DNA from: QHVT01 sp036399015
GTDB taxonomy: Bacteria > Acidobacteriota > Thermoanaerobaculia > Gp7-AA8
DNA length: 64,000 bases
Reading direction: 5' to 3'
NCBI GenBank assembly: GCA_036399015.1
Contig: DASWNW010000124.1
Coordinates: 1 to 64,000 of the forward strand
Positions 26,865 through 36,570 of the stretch are shown piece by piece. The position numbers and the translations under genes are program-made. The notes beneath the pieces are model-generated. The model did not search any database. It had not been told where the DNA came from and was given only the letters and a program-made list of their open reading frames with translations. Position 1 is the stretch's first letter; each line of letters begins with the position of its first letter.

Positions 26865-28049
26865 GTGACGCGCATCCCCATCACCGGCATCGGCGTGATC
26901 GCGCCCGGCGCGACCGGCGTCGAAGCGTTCCGCGCGCAGCTCGCGAGCGGCACCACCGCCGTCGCCACCGTCGAGCGCTTCGACACCGCCGGTCTTTCCG
27001 CCCACAAGGCGGCGCTCGTCACCGGCTTCAAGCCGCGCGACTTCATCAACCCGATGAAGATGCGCCGGATGAACGCGCTCTCGCGCCTCGGCGTGGCGGC
27101 GGCGAAGCTGGCCATCGAAGACTGCGGCGGGACGCTCGATCCCGCCACCGGCGTCGCCATCGGCACCGCCTTCGGTCCGGTGCAGACCTCCGTCGAGTAC
27201 ATGCAGGAGTACGTCGCCAAAGGCGCCGCGCTCGCGCCGCCGCAGCTCTTCGCCGAGTCGGTGGCGAACGCTCCCGGCAGCCACATCGCCATCGAGTGGG
27301 GGCTGCGTGGCTTCAACATCACCATCACCCAGCGGGAGTCGTCCACGATGGCGGCGGCGATGCTCGCCGCGACGCAGCTCCTGAAGGGCGCCGTCTCCTC
27401 CGCGCTCATCGGCGGCGTCGACGAGGCGAACGAGATGCTCTTCAGTGTGCTCGACCGCATCGGCGCCCTCGCGCATGCGAACGGCGCCGTCGACGAGGCC
27501 GCGCGCCCGTTCGACCGCCGCCGCAACGGCATCGTCCTCGGCGAGGCGGGCGCGGTCCTCGTCGCCGGCGGCGGGACGCGCAAGCCCTACGGCTGGCTCT
27601 CCGGCTTCGGCATGACCCGCGACACCACCGCCTCGATCTCCGACTGGGGCAGCGGCCACGACACGGTCGTCACCGCGATGCGGGCGGCGATCGACGACGC
27701 CGGACTGACGCTCGCCGACATCGACGCGGTCTACGCCTCTGCCAACGGCTCCCTGCGCGGCGACGCGCTGGAGCAGCGCGCGCTCGAGTCGCTCTTCGGC
27801 GAGCGCATCCCCCCGGTCGTCGCCACGAAGGGGATCTTCGGCGAGTACGCGGCCGGAGGAGCGCTGCAGCTCGCAGCCGCCTTGCTCGCCCTCGACGAAC
27901 AGCGGCTGCACGCCTCGCCCGGCTTCGAAGAGGGCGACCTCCCGGTGACGCGTGAGACGCGCGAGATGGCGCTGCGCCACGTCCTGGTGAACACGCTCTC
28001 CGCCGGCGGCGGCGTGGTCTGCGCGGTCGTCTCACGGGAGGGAGAGTGA
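26865..28049 (+). CDS. KS-fold chain-length-factor-like protein without catalytic residues
   Basis: A 394 aa KS-fold protein starting with GTG. At the position of the active Cys the sequence reads ITQRESSTMA, so Cys is lost. The NAHGTGT region reads YASANGSLRG, and the GHTLGASG region reads KGIFGEYAAGG. All three catalytic residues of the upstream KS are replaced, while the glycine-rich frame is kept. This fits a non-catalytic partner that shapes chain length, like the CLF of type II polyketide synthases. It overlaps the glycosyltransferase start by 4 bp. Confidence 0.85.
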   Translation: MTRIPITGIGVIAPGATGVEAFRAQLASGTTAVATVERFDTAGLSAHKAALVTGFKPRDFINPMKMRRMNALSRLGVAAAKLAIEDCGGTLDPATGVAIGTAFGPVQTSVEYMQEYVAKGAALAPPQLFAESVANAPGSHIAIEWGLRGFNITITQRESSTMAAAMLAATQLLKGAVSSALIGGVDEANEMLFSVLDRIGALAHANGAVDEAARPFDRRRNGIVLGEAGAVLVAGGGTRKPYGWLSGFGMTRDTTASISDWGSGHDTVVTAMRAAIDDAGLTLADIDAVYASANGSLRGDALEQRALESLFGERIPPVVATKGIFGEYAAGGALQLAAALLALDEQRLHASPGFEEGDLPVTRETREMALRHVLVNTLSAGGGVVCAVVSREGE

Positions 28050-28723
28050 GCGAGCGCTTTGCGGTGCTGATCCCGGCGCTCAATGCGCAGCGCACGATCG
28101 CAAGTGTCGTGGTCGAGGCGCGGAAGGAGCTGGAGCCGGTCGTGGTGATCGATGACGGCTCGACCGACTCCACCGGCGAGGTCGCCCGCGCGGTCGGCGC
28201 GACGGTGCTGCGTCACGACGTGAACCGAGGCAAGGGAGCGGCGCTCAAGACCGGCTTCGCCTGGGCGCTCGAGCAGGGGTTCGACGGCGTGATCACGCTC
28301 GACGCGGACGGTCAGCATCTCCCATCCGAGATCCCGAAGTTCCTCGAGGAGCGGGCGGAGAGCATGGCCGACCTGATCATCGGCGGGCGCGCCCACCTGT
28401 TCCACGGGATGCTCCCGCGGCGGCGCAACGCGAACCGCTTCTCCGCCTGGTCGATCTCCATCGCCTCCGGCAGGCGCATCACCGACTCGCAGAGCGGCTT
28501 CCGCCTCTACTCGGCGCGCCTCATGCGCGGTATGAAGCTGCGCACGAACGGCTTCGACATGGAGAGCGAGGTGATCGTGCGCGCCGGCCGCAAAGGCTTC
28601 GTCATCGTCACGATCCCGATCGACCTCGGCTTCATCGACGGCCTTTCGACGAGCCACTACAAGCCGCTGAAAGACACGCTGCGGATCGCCTGGACGGTGA
28701 TCCGCGCGCGGGTGCTTGGCTGA
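28046..28723 (+). CDS. Family 2 glycosyltransferase (DPM1/dolichyl-phosphate-like)
   Basis: A 225 aa GT-A enzyme with LIPALNAQRTI, VVVIDDGSTDSTGEVA, a RGKGAALKTGF loop and the DADGQH metal motif (about residues 92-97), followed by DSQSGFRLYS. There are no clear membrane helices. The GTG start overlaps the preceding stop (GTGA), so it is probably the last gene of the lipid cluster and may glycosylate the product. A general role in envelope glycolipid synthesis is also possible. Confidence 0.85.
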   Translation: MSERFAVLIPALNAQRTIASVVVEARKELEPVVVIDDGSTDSTGEVARAVGATVLRHDVNRGKGAALKTGFAWALEQGFDGVITLDADGQHLPSEIPKFLEERAESMADLIIGGRAHLFHGMLPRRRNANRFSAWSISIASGRRITDSQSGFRLYSARLMRGMKLRTNGFDMESEVIVRAGRKGFVIVTIPIDLGFIDGLSTSHYKPLKDTLRIAWTVIRARVLG

Positions 28724-28803
28724 CTCCCTGGAGTGCCGGGCTCTCAGCCCCGGCACCTCTAGCGCCCGCACACGACGGGCTAAGAGCCCGTCGCTCCAGA
28801 GAG
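28724..28803. repeat. Double-hairpin repeat, CTGGAG type (locus B3)
   Basis: The left arm starts with CTCCCTGGAG and a GCCGGGCT core. The right arm (28774-28803) has the GACGGGCT core and CTCCAGAGAG edge. It exactly fills the space between the stop codons of the convergent glycosyltransferase and M28 peptidase genes. It could act as a two-way transcription barrier. Confidence 0.88.
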
Positions 28804-30348
28804 CTACCGCCGCGGCATCATCTGCTCCCGGTTGGCCGCCTGCCAGACGAACGTCGCCACCACCACCGCCGCCTCCATCAGATCGCTCCTCTGGAGCCGC
28901 TCGAACGAGTCCCAGTTCGTGTGGTGCGTGCGCGACTCGTACTCGACGTCGTCCTGGATGAAGGTGAAGCCGGGGAGGCCGACCTCGTCGAAGGAGATGT
29001 GATCGGTGGCCGGGGTGTTGCGCATCGTCACCGTCGTGGCGCCGAGATCGCGAAGCGGCTCGAGCCATGCAGTGAAGATCGGTACGGCGGCCGCGTTCTC
29101 CTGCGCGTAAATGCCGCGGATCTTCCCAGTGCCGCCGTCCATGTTGAAGTAGGCGGAGAGCTTCGCGTGCTCGGGCTTCGGCTGCACTTCCCCCTTCTCC
29201 GTCCGCGCCCACTCCGGCAGCTTCGCCTGCTCGGGATCCTTCGGCTCGGCGCGCGTGGCGAAGTGCTCCTTCACGTAGGCGCGCGAGCCGAGCAGCCCCT
29301 GCTCCTCGCCCGACCAGAGCGCGATCCGGATGGTGCGCCGCGGCGCGATGCCGAGCGCCTTGATGATGCGCATCGCCTCCATCATCACCGCCGACCCGGC
29401 CGCGTTGTCGGTCGCGCCGGTGCTGGTGTGCCACGAGTCGAGGTGCGCGCCGAGCATCACCACCTCGCCACGCTTGTCGGTGCCGGGGAGCTCGGCGATC
29501 GTGTTCCAGGAGGTGGTGTCGTCGATGAACCGCGCGCGCAGCTCCACCTCGAGCTCCACCTCCGTCTTCGCGTCGAGCAGGCGCGAGATGCGGCCGTAGT
29601 GCTCCGGTGCGAGTCCGACGGAGGGCACGCCGATCGCCTCGTCGTCGCGCCACGTCCCGCCCGACTGCACGCGGAACACGCCTCCGTGGCCGCGCGCCGG
29701 CTGGATGATGGCCGCGACCTTCTCGTCCATGGCGAACTGCGCGAGCTGCTTCCGGAACTCGCGGCGGCGGAGGTAGTCCGCCGTCCGCTCCGCGCCCGGC
29801 ACCTCGTACTGCGCCAGCTCCGCCAGCTCCTCGTCGTCGAAGCGGTCGAGGGCGGGCGTCTCCTGCGGCTTCATCTCCGGCGGCTCCGCGATCATCACGA
29901 TCGCGCCGGCGAGCTTCCCGCGGAACTTCTCGAAGTCCTCTTTCGACTCGAGCTTCGCCTTCACCACCTTCCCCCGAAGGACGCCATTCGTCGGCGGCGA
30001 CCAGGCCAGACCGACCGCGTAGAGCTGCTGCACCTCCGGCGTGAGCATGCGCACCATCGCGTAATCCGACGTCCAGCCGCGCCCGAAGCGGTACGGCTCG
30101 AGATGCGCGTTCGCGAGGCCCATCTGCGCCAGCGCATCGCGCGTCCACTCGTTCGCCCGCTTCATGTTCGGCGAGCCGGTGAGGCGGCCGCCGATCGTGT
30201 CGGTCAGCGTCTGCGCGTACTCCATGACCTTCGAGTTGCGGAAGCCCTCGTGCCGGATGCGCGAGACGACCTGCAGGTCGGGAGCGTCGGCGGCGTTGAG
30301 GGAGGTGGCGAGGACTGCGAGGATTGCTACGCGGGAGAGCAGGTTCAC
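28804..30348 (-). CDS. Secreted M28-family zinc peptidase
   Basis: A 514 aa aminopeptidase/carboxypeptidase Q-like protein with a signal peptide (NLLSRVAILAVLATSLNAA). A PA-like insert is followed by the M28 catalytic domain: GAHLDSWH, TGATDNAAG, WSGEEQG (metal Glu and general-base Glu), FNMDGG and THHTNWDSFE. All expected two-zinc ligands are present. The GTG start overlaps the upstream ParA-like gene by 4 bp, so the two form an operon. It would trim peptides in the periplasm or outside. Confidence 0.92.
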   Translation of the reverse strand: MNLLSRVAILAVLATSLNAADAPDLQVVSRIRHEGFRNSKVMEYAQTLTDTIGGRLTGSPNMKRANEWTRDALAQMGLANAHLEPYRFGRGWTSDYAMVRMLTPEVQQLYAVGLAWSPPTNGVLRGKVVKAKLESKEDFEKFRGKLAGAIVMIAEPPEMKPQETPALDRFDDEELAELAQYEVPGAERTADYLRRREFRKQLAQFAMDEKVAAIIQPARGHGGVFRVQSGGTWRDDEAIGVPSVGLAPEHYGRISRLLDAKTEVELEVELRARFIDDTTSWNTIAELPGTDKRGEVVMLGAHLDSWHTSTGATDNAAGSAVMMEAMRIIKALGIAPRRTIRIALWSGEEQGLLGSRAYVKEHFATRAEPKDPEQAKLPEWARTEKGEVQPKPEHAKLSAYFNMDGGTGKIRGIYAQENAAAVPIFTAWLEPLRDLGATTVTMRNTPATDHISFDEVGLPGFTFIQDDVEYESRTHHTNWDSFERLQRSDLMEAAVVVATFVWQAANREQMMPRR

Positions 30349-31637
30349 TCCAATTCGCTCCAGTCGATGGTGGTGGGGACGTTGGATTTCGCGAACAGCG
30401 AGGCGAGCATTTCGTCGGGGCGGTAGATGCGCACGTCCCCCAGCTCGCTCGGCCGCCGGTTCTTCATTGAGAACAGGGTCCGCTGCGTGACGTAGTCGAA
30501 GTTCGCGTAGAAGTCGTCGTTCTTCTTCTGTTCGAACATCGTCTTCAGCGTGGTGAGCTGGCGGGAGAGGTGATCGTCGAGCGCCACGTCCTGCGGAGCG
30601 GCGACGGGCTGAGAGCCCGCCGCTCCAGAGAGACCCCGTTTCGGAGGCTCGACGAGGCCGACCATGGCCCGGATGTCGTCCACCTCGAGCGACGCCCGCT
30701 TCTTCGATTTCTTCTCGTCGCGCAGGAGGATCGCCGGGAGGCGGTTGCAGTTGGCGCGGTGGATGGCGTCGCTGCGGGTGACCCAGCCGAGGTTCGTCAC
30801 GCCGCAGCGGGCGGAGACGTTGTGGGTGAGGTTGTCGAGGAACGGCTTGACCGCGGTGTTGAACGAGTCCTCGACGCCGTTGAAGAGGTTGAGCACGTAG
30901 TGCACGCGGAACTCGTCGATCGTGTTCTGCACCGTGCGCGTGATCGGGTGGTCGCCGAGGCTCTGCGCCAGGTCGAGCGCGAACGCGTCGAGGTTCTGCA
31001 CCGATGAGTCGTACACGTCCTCGACCGAGTCGATCAGGTCGTTGATCAGCTTGAACGAGTACTGCTCGTGCGGGACGGTCTCGAAGAAGGGAGAGTCTTT
31101 GCTGAAGATGAGGCGCAGCTTCCGGAAGAGGATCGCCTTGACGATGTCGGAGGCGGCCAGCGTGGCGCTCGGGAGGTGCGGCGTGAAGATGAGGATCCCG
31201 GAGTTGGAGAAGGGGAGGAAGTCGATCACGTTCGCGTCGAGTCCCGCCCGCATGTCGAGGATCACGTAGTCGGCCGGGAGCGAGTTGATGGCCTCGATCA
31301 GCCGCGCCTTGTGCGACGCGCCGAAGTTCGTGATCTCTTCGATGAGGTGCATCGGCCCGGCGATGAAGCCGAAGTTGCGGTAGCGGCGCTCCGGGTCGAG
31401 CCGGTCGTCGAGCGTGGTGACGCAATCCGCGAGCGGCTCGTTCTTCCGGAAGAAGTGGTAGAGGTCCTTCGCGATCGGGACGTCGATCGCGTTGCGGATG
31501 GCCGACGTGCCGGTGTCGAGGTCGACGAGGATGGTGCGGCCGTGGCGGGAGAGGGAGAGCGCGAAGTTGATCGCGAACGTGGTTTTGCCCACGCCCCCCT
31601 TCCCGGACGAAACGGGGATGATCCGTTTGATGGCCAC
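30345..31637 (-). CDS. ParA/MinD-like P-loop ATPase with repeat-derived insertion
   Basis: A 430 aa ATPase of the MinD/ParA/FlhG class. It has VSSGKGGVGKTTFAINFA at the N-terminus, TILVDLDTG, and VILDMRAGLDANVIDF as the second nucleotide motif. The C-terminal part is longer than in MinD and not recognised. About 100 residues from the C-terminus there is LSGAAGSQPV, translated from a repeat element. The GTG start lies in a 12 bp palindrome. There are no flagellar or division genes nearby. It may position a polar or cell-surface complex; the real cargo is unknown. Confidence 0.82.
   Translation of the reverse strand: MAIKRIIPVSSGKGGVGKTTFAINFALSLSRHGRTILVDLDTGTSAIRNAIDVPIAKDLYHFFRKNEPLADCVTTLDDRLDPERRYRNFGFIAGPMHLIEEITNFGASHKARLIEAINSLPADYVILDMRAGLDANVIDFLPFSNSGILIFTPHLPSATLAASDIVKAILFRKLRLIFSKDSPFFETVPHEQYSFKLINDLIDSVEDVYDSSVQNLDAFALDLAQSLGDHPITRTVQNTIDEFRVHYVLNLFNGVEDSFNTAVKPFLDNLTHNVSARCGVTNLGWVTRSDAIHRANCNRLPAILLRDEKKSKKRASLEVDDIRAMVGLVEPPKRGLSGAAGSQPVAAPQDVALDDHLSRQLTTLKTMFEQKKNDDFYANFDYVTQRTLFSMKNRRPSELGDVRIYRPDEMLASLFAKSNVPTTIDWSELE
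30594..30630. repeat. Half copy of the CTGGAG double-hairpin repeat inside a gene (locus B4)
   Basis: A single imperfect hairpin arm pair with GACGGGCT and GCCCGCCGCTCC lies inside the ParA-like gene. On the coding strand it reads LSGAAGSQPV, the same frame and almost the same peptide as at 4198. Confidence 0.8.
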
Positions 31638-31647
31638 TGCGCGCAGT
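31636..31647. promoter_or_regulatory. 12 bp palindrome at divergent ParA/CRP start region
   Basis: ACTGCGCGCAGT is a perfect palindrome. It overlaps the GTG start of the ParA-like gene and lies 41 bp upstream of the CRP-like gene. It could be an operator, but such a short GC palindrome may also be chance. Confidence 0.25.
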
Positions 31648-31687
31648 CTAGCTGAGCCGGGGTTGCGCTAGAATCGCGTGTCTTCCC

Positions 31688-32371
31688 ATGCAAACTGCTT
31701 TCTTCCGGAAGTTTCCTCTCTTCGCCGACCTCGACGACCGCGAGCTGGCGGCGATTGCGGCCGTGGCGAAGCCGCGGCGGTATGCGAAGGACGACGTCGT
31801 TTTCTATGCGGACGAGAGCGGCGACATCTTCTGCCTGATCCGCGAGGGGCAGGTGAAAGTCACGATGATCTCTCCCGAGGGGAAGGAGATCATCCTCTCG
31901 CTGCTGGGGCCGGGCGACTTCTTCGGGGAGATGGCGCTGCTCGACGACGAGCCCCGCTCCGCCACCGTCGTGGCGACCGAGCCGCTGGAGCTGATGACGA
32001 TCTGGCGGAACGACTTCCTCCAGATCATGGCCCAGAACTTCGACATCACGAAGAAGGTGCTGGCCGAGATCTCCCGCCGCCTGCGCAGCGCCTCCAGCCG
32101 CATCGAGTCGCTGGCCACGATGGACGTGTACGGCCGCCTGGCCCGCTTCTTCCTCGACCTGGCCAAGGACCAGGGGAAGCAGCTCGACAACGGCTACGTC
32201 GCGGTGACGCGCCCGACGCACCAGGCCATCGCGAACATGATCGGCACCTCGCGCGAGACGGTGTCGCGGCTGATTCACGACCTGATGCGGCAGAACCTCC
32301 TCATCTCCGAGGGGAAGATGATCTACCTCAAGAAGAACACCATCGATCAGTTCCGCGAAGAAGCCTCCTGA
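31688..32371 (+). CDS. CRP/FNR-family transcriptional regulator
   Basis: A 227 aa regulator with an N-terminal cyclic-nucleotide-binding fold (LIREGQVKVTMISPEGKEIIL, GDFFGEMALLDDEPRSATVVA), a dimerisation helix and a winged HTH (IANMIGTSRETVSRLIHDL). The GEMAL-x-RSAT phosphate-binding region is close to that of cAMP receptors, and no cluster of Cys for an iron-sulfur sensor is seen. The next gene starts immediately after its stop. Target genes are unknown. Confidence 0.93.
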   Translation: MQTAFFRKFPLFADLDDRELAAIAAVAKPRRYAKDDVVFYADESGDIFCLIREGQVKVTMISPEGKEIILSLLGPGDFFGEMALLDDEPRSATVVATEPLELMTIWRNDFLQIMAQNFDITKKVLAEISRRLRSASSRIESLATMDVYGRLARFFLDLAKDQGKQLDNGYVAVTRPTHQAIANMIGTSRETVSRLIHDLMRQNLLISEGKMIYLKKNTIDQFREEAS

Positions 32372-32938
32372 GTGTTCACCCTCCCCAATCTGCTGACCCT
32401 CGGGCGCCTCGCGCTCGTCCCCTGCTTCCTCTGGGCTTCCATGCGCGGGATGTACACCGCCGCCTTTGTGATCTTCGTCAGCGCGGCGGTCACTGACATT
32501 CTCGACGGCGCGATCGCGCGCCGGATGAACCTCCGCTCCCGCCTCGGCGCGATCCTCGACCCCGCCGCCGACAAGACCCTCATGGTGTGCGGCTTCCTCT
32601 ACTACACCCTCGCCGCCGGCCTGCCGCGCGTGGCCATCCCCGGTTGGCTGACGTTCACCGTCTTCGTCCGGGACGTGCTCATCGTCTGCTGCGCCTACCT
32701 GATGTACACCCGCATCCGGATCACCCGCTTCCCGCCGACGGTGTGGGGGAAGACCTCGACGGTGCTGCAGGCGGTGACGCTGGCGACGGCGGTGGCGGTG
32801 AACGCGTTCCTGCCCGGGCTACTCGGCTTCGTCGAGCTGCTCTTCCGCCTCTCGCTGTTCATGACGCTTTTCTCCGGGTGGGACTACCTCCGGCGGGCGT
32901 CCAAGATCGTGCGCGACGAGCTCCCGCAGCACGCTTGA
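32372..32938 (+). CDS. pgsA: CDP-alcohol phosphatidyltransferase (PgsA-like)
   Basis: A 188 aa membrane enzyme with the CDP-alcohol motif D-x2-D-G-x2-A-R-x8-G-x3-D-x3-D, visible as DILDGAIARR followed by GAILDPAADK (about residues 47-71), and several transmembrane helices. The likely reaction is synthesis of phosphatidylglycerol phosphate from CDP-diacylglycerol. The exact acceptor alcohol cannot be told from motif alone. GTG start directly after the regulator stop codon. Confidence 0.88.
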   Translation: MFTLPNLLTLGRLALVPCFLWASMRGMYTAAFVIFVSAAVTDILDGAIARRMNLRSRLGAILDPAADKTLMVCGFLYYTLAAGLPRVAIPGWLTFTVFVRDVLIVCCAYLMYTRIRITRFPPTVWGKTSTVLQAVTLATAVAVNAFLPGLLGFVELLFRLSLFMTLFSGWDYLRRASKIVRDELPQHA

Positions 32939-32993
32939 CAAACGTCTGCATCGGAAATACTTTCCGCCTCCGTTTGTTGTTAGCGGCTCCTTT

Positions 32994-33069
32994 GCCTCCA
33001 TAGCTCAATTGGTAGAGCAGCGGACTCTTAATCCGTTGGTTCCAGGTTCGAGTCCTGGTGGGGGCACCA
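32994..33069 (+). tRNA. tRNA-Lys (anticodon CTT)
   Basis: The full cloverleaf can be drawn: acceptor GCCTCCA with TGGGGGC, D arm GCTC/GAGC, and an anticodon stem with loop CTCTTAA giving CTT at 33027-33029. The T arm is CCAGG-TTCGAGT-CCTGG, followed by an encoded CCA. Confidence 0.97.
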
Positions 33070-33100
33070 CCCCTCTTTTCTTATAGACTCACCCCCGCGT

Positions 33101-33186
33101 GCGAAAGTGGCGGAACTGGCAGACGCGCTGGACTTAGGATCCAGTGGCCCAAAGCCGTGTGGGTTCGAGTCCCACCTTTCGCACCA
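33101..33186 (+). tRNA. tRNA-Leu (anticodon TAG)
   Basis: Class II tRNA with acceptor GCGAAAG/CTTTCGC, anticodon stem CTGGA/TCCAG and loop CTTAGGA (TAG at 33135-33137). It has a variable arm, T arm with GGGTTCGAGTCCC, and encoded CCA. It ends 20 bp before the trigger-factor start. Confidence 0.97.
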
Positions 33187-33206
33187 GCGCGAAAAGCACA
33201 CGAACT

Positions 33207-34481
33207 ATGACAGTCCTCAATTTCGAAGACCTCTCCTCCGTCCAGAAAACCATCGAAGTCGAGATCCCGGCCCAGCTTCTGTCGGCGGAGGCGTCGCGCG
33301 TGACGAACGAGTTCTCCCGCCACGCCAAGGTTCCCGGCTTCCGTCCCGGAAAGATCCCCGCCAGCGTGGTGCGCAACCGCTTCGCCAAGGAGATCCAGGA
33401 AGAGGTCGTGACGCGCGTCCTCGGCGCCTCGTTCCGTGACGTCGTCACGGAGAAGGGGCTCGAGCCGGTCGGCGAGCCGGTGCTGGAGCACGTCGACGCC
33501 TTCGTCGACGGCGCGCCGATGAAGTTCAAGGCCCGCTTCGAGGTCAAGCCGCGCATCGAGCTCGGCGAGTACCGCGGGCTGGAGATCGAGGATCCGAAGA
33601 TCGAGGTCACCGACACCGACGTCGACGCGATGATCGAGCGTCTGCGCGACCAGGCCAGTGCCTACCGCATCGAGACCGAGCGGGGGCTCGAGGAGGGCGA
33701 CTTCGCCGTCATCGACATCGCCTCGTCCGGCGAGGGGCTCGAGCCGAAGGTCGACTCCGGCCACTTCAAGCTCGGCGAGGACTCGCCGCTGCCGGAGCTG
33801 CACGACGCGCTGCGCGGGAAGAAGGCGGGCGACACCGCCGCCTTCGACAAGACCTACGGCGAGGACGCGAGCCAGGAGGCGTGGCGCGGCAAGACGGTGC
33901 ATCACGAGGTCACGCTCAAAGAGATTCGCGTGCAGGAGAAGCCGGAGGTCAACGACGAGTTCGCGAAGAGCGTCGGTGGCTGGGAGACGGCCGAGCAGAT
34001 GCGCGAGGCCATCACCGCCGACATCCGCCGCCACCGCGAGGCGGAGGCGCTGCGCTTCAAGCGTAACCAGGTCGGCGAGCGGCTGCTCGCCGCGCACGAC
34101 TTCGAGGTGCCGGAGGCGCTGGTCGAGGAAGAGCTCGGGAAGTCGCTGAACAACTACGCCCGCTACCTCGCCTCGCAGGGTGTCGACCTGCAGACCGCGG
34201 AGATGGACTGGCGCCGCATCGGCGAAGATTTCCGCCCCGAGGCGGTCAAGCGCGTCAAGCGCGGCCTGATCCTCGAGGCGATCGCGAGGAAAGAGAAGCT
34301 CGAAGTGAGCGACGTCGAGGTCGACGCGGAGATCCGCCGCGCCGCCCGCGAGCAGGACCGCGACTTTGCCGACGTGAAACACCACCTCAAGCACGACGGC
34401 GGCTACGACGCTCTCCGCGCCTCCATGGCCCAGGACCGCGCGCTGGAGCTGGTGCTGCGCGAATCACGCACGCGGGGCTGA
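33207..34481 (+). CDS. tig: Trigger factor
   Basis: Ribosome-bound chaperone and peptidyl-prolyl isomerase, 424 aa. The N-terminal ribosome-binding domain carries PGFRPGKIPASVVRNRF (about residues 45-61). The FKBP-like domain (ALRGKKAGDTAAF) and the long helical C-terminal arms follow. The ATG used avoids starting inside the tRNA gene. It stands at the head of a tig-clpP-clpX-lon run, the common arrangement in bacteria. Confidence 0.96.
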   Translation: MTVLNFEDLSSVQKTIEVEIPAQLLSAEASRVTNEFSRHAKVPGFRPGKIPASVVRNRFAKEIQEEVVTRVLGASFRDVVTEKGLEPVGEPVLEHVDAFVDGAPMKFKARFEVKPRIELGEYRGLEIEDPKIEVTDTDVDAMIERLRDQASAYRIETERGLEEGDFAVIDIASSGEGLEPKVDSGHFKLGEDSPLPELHDALRGKKAGDTAAFDKTYGEDASQEAWRGKTVHHEVTLKEIRVQEKPEVNDEFAKSVGGWETAEQMREAITADIRRHREAEALRFKRNQVGERLLAAHDFEVPEALVEEELGKSLNNYARYLASQGVDLQTAEMDWRRIGEDFRPEAVKRVKRGLILEAIARKEKLEVSDVEVDAEIRRAAREQDRDFADVKHHLKHDGGYDALRASMAQDRALELVLRESRTRG

Positions 34482-34490
34482 CGCCGGGCG

Positions 34491-34574
34491 GTTGTCGGTT
34501 CTCGGTTGTCGGTTATCTGTGGTGCTGCGTCGAGCTGTTCAGCCCCGGACAACGGACAACCGGCAACTGACAAC
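34491..34574. repeat. Inverted heptamer repeat, GTTGTCG type (locus A9)
   Basis: The left units are GTTGTCG, GTTCTCG, GTTGTCG and GTTATCT. The right units are GGACAAC, GGACAAC, CGGCAAC and TGACAAC. All are in 7 bp phase around a 28 bp loop. It sits between tig and clpP; clpP keeps its own AAGGAG site downstream. Confidence 0.9.
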
Positions 34575-34609
34575 CGCGCATAGAATGCGCGCATGAAGGA
34601 GACCCTCAA

Positions 34610-35197
34610 ATGGTATTGATCCCGATGGTCGTCGAGCAGACGTCGCGCGGAGAGCGCGCGTACGACATCTACTCCCGGCTGCTCAAAGACAACGTCATCT
34701 TCCTCGGCTCGCCGATCGACGACAACGTCTCGAACCTGATCATCGCGCAGCTCCTCTTCCTCGAGGCCGAGAACCCCGAGAAGGACATTTCCATCTACAT
34801 CAACTCGCCCGGCGGCTCCATCACCTCCGGTCTCGCGATCTACGACACCATGCAGTACGTGAAGCCTGACATCGCCACCATCTGCATCGGCCAGGCGGCC
34901 TCGATGGCGGCGGTGCTCCTCTCGGCGGGCGCGAAAGGGAAGCGCTACTGCCTCCCGAACTCCCGCGTCCTCATCCACCAGCCGCTCATGCACGGGCTCG
35001 GCGGCCAGGCCAGCGAGATCGACATCCACGCCCGCGACATCATGCAGATGAAGGCGCGTCTCAACTCGATCCTCGCCAACCACACCGGCCAGCCGATCGA
35101 GAAGATCGACAAGGACACCGACCGCGACTACATCCTCCAGGCGCCGCAGGCGCAGGAATACGGTCTTGTTGATCAGGTCATAGCCAAGCGGGACTAG
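34610..35197 (+). CDS. clpP: ATP-dependent Clp protease proteolytic subunit
   Basis: A 195 aa serine peptidase that forms the barrel of ClpXP. The catalytic Ser is in QAASMAAVLL (about residue 99), the His in HQPLMHG (about 124) and the Asp in the DTDRDY region (about 173). AAGGAG lies 8 bp before the ATG. It is directly upstream of clpX, its unfoldase partner. Confidence 0.98.
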   Translation: MVLIPMVVEQTSRGERAYDIYSRLLKDNVIFLGSPIDDNVSNLIIAQLLFLEAENPEKDISIYINSPGGSITSGLAIYDTMQYVKPDIATICIGQAASMAAVLLSAGAKGKRYCLPNSRVLIHQPLMHGLGGQASEIDIHARDIMQMKARLNSILANHTGQPIEKIDKDTDRDYILQAPQAQEYGLVDQVIAKRD

Positions 35198-35307
35198 CGG
35201 CCGGCCGCCAGCCCCCCGTGGAATGTGCTGTAACGGAACCTGAGTTGACTTGAACGACGCTCAGGAGTTCAATTCGGAGCGAGCTCACAAAAGGACACCA
35301 ATCGGAC

Positions 35308-36558
<1,251 letters not shown>

Positions 36559-36570
36559 CCAACCTTCGTC

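Noticed and set aside
30349..31425. N-terminal extension of the M28 peptidase through the ParA-like gene
   Set aside because: The GTG at 30348 is followed by a signal peptide, and the upstream stretch in this frame is a shadow of the ATPase gene.
35198..35307. Possible TTGACT promoter between clpP and clpX
   Set aside because: No acceptable -10 sequence at the right distance; not reported as a promoter.
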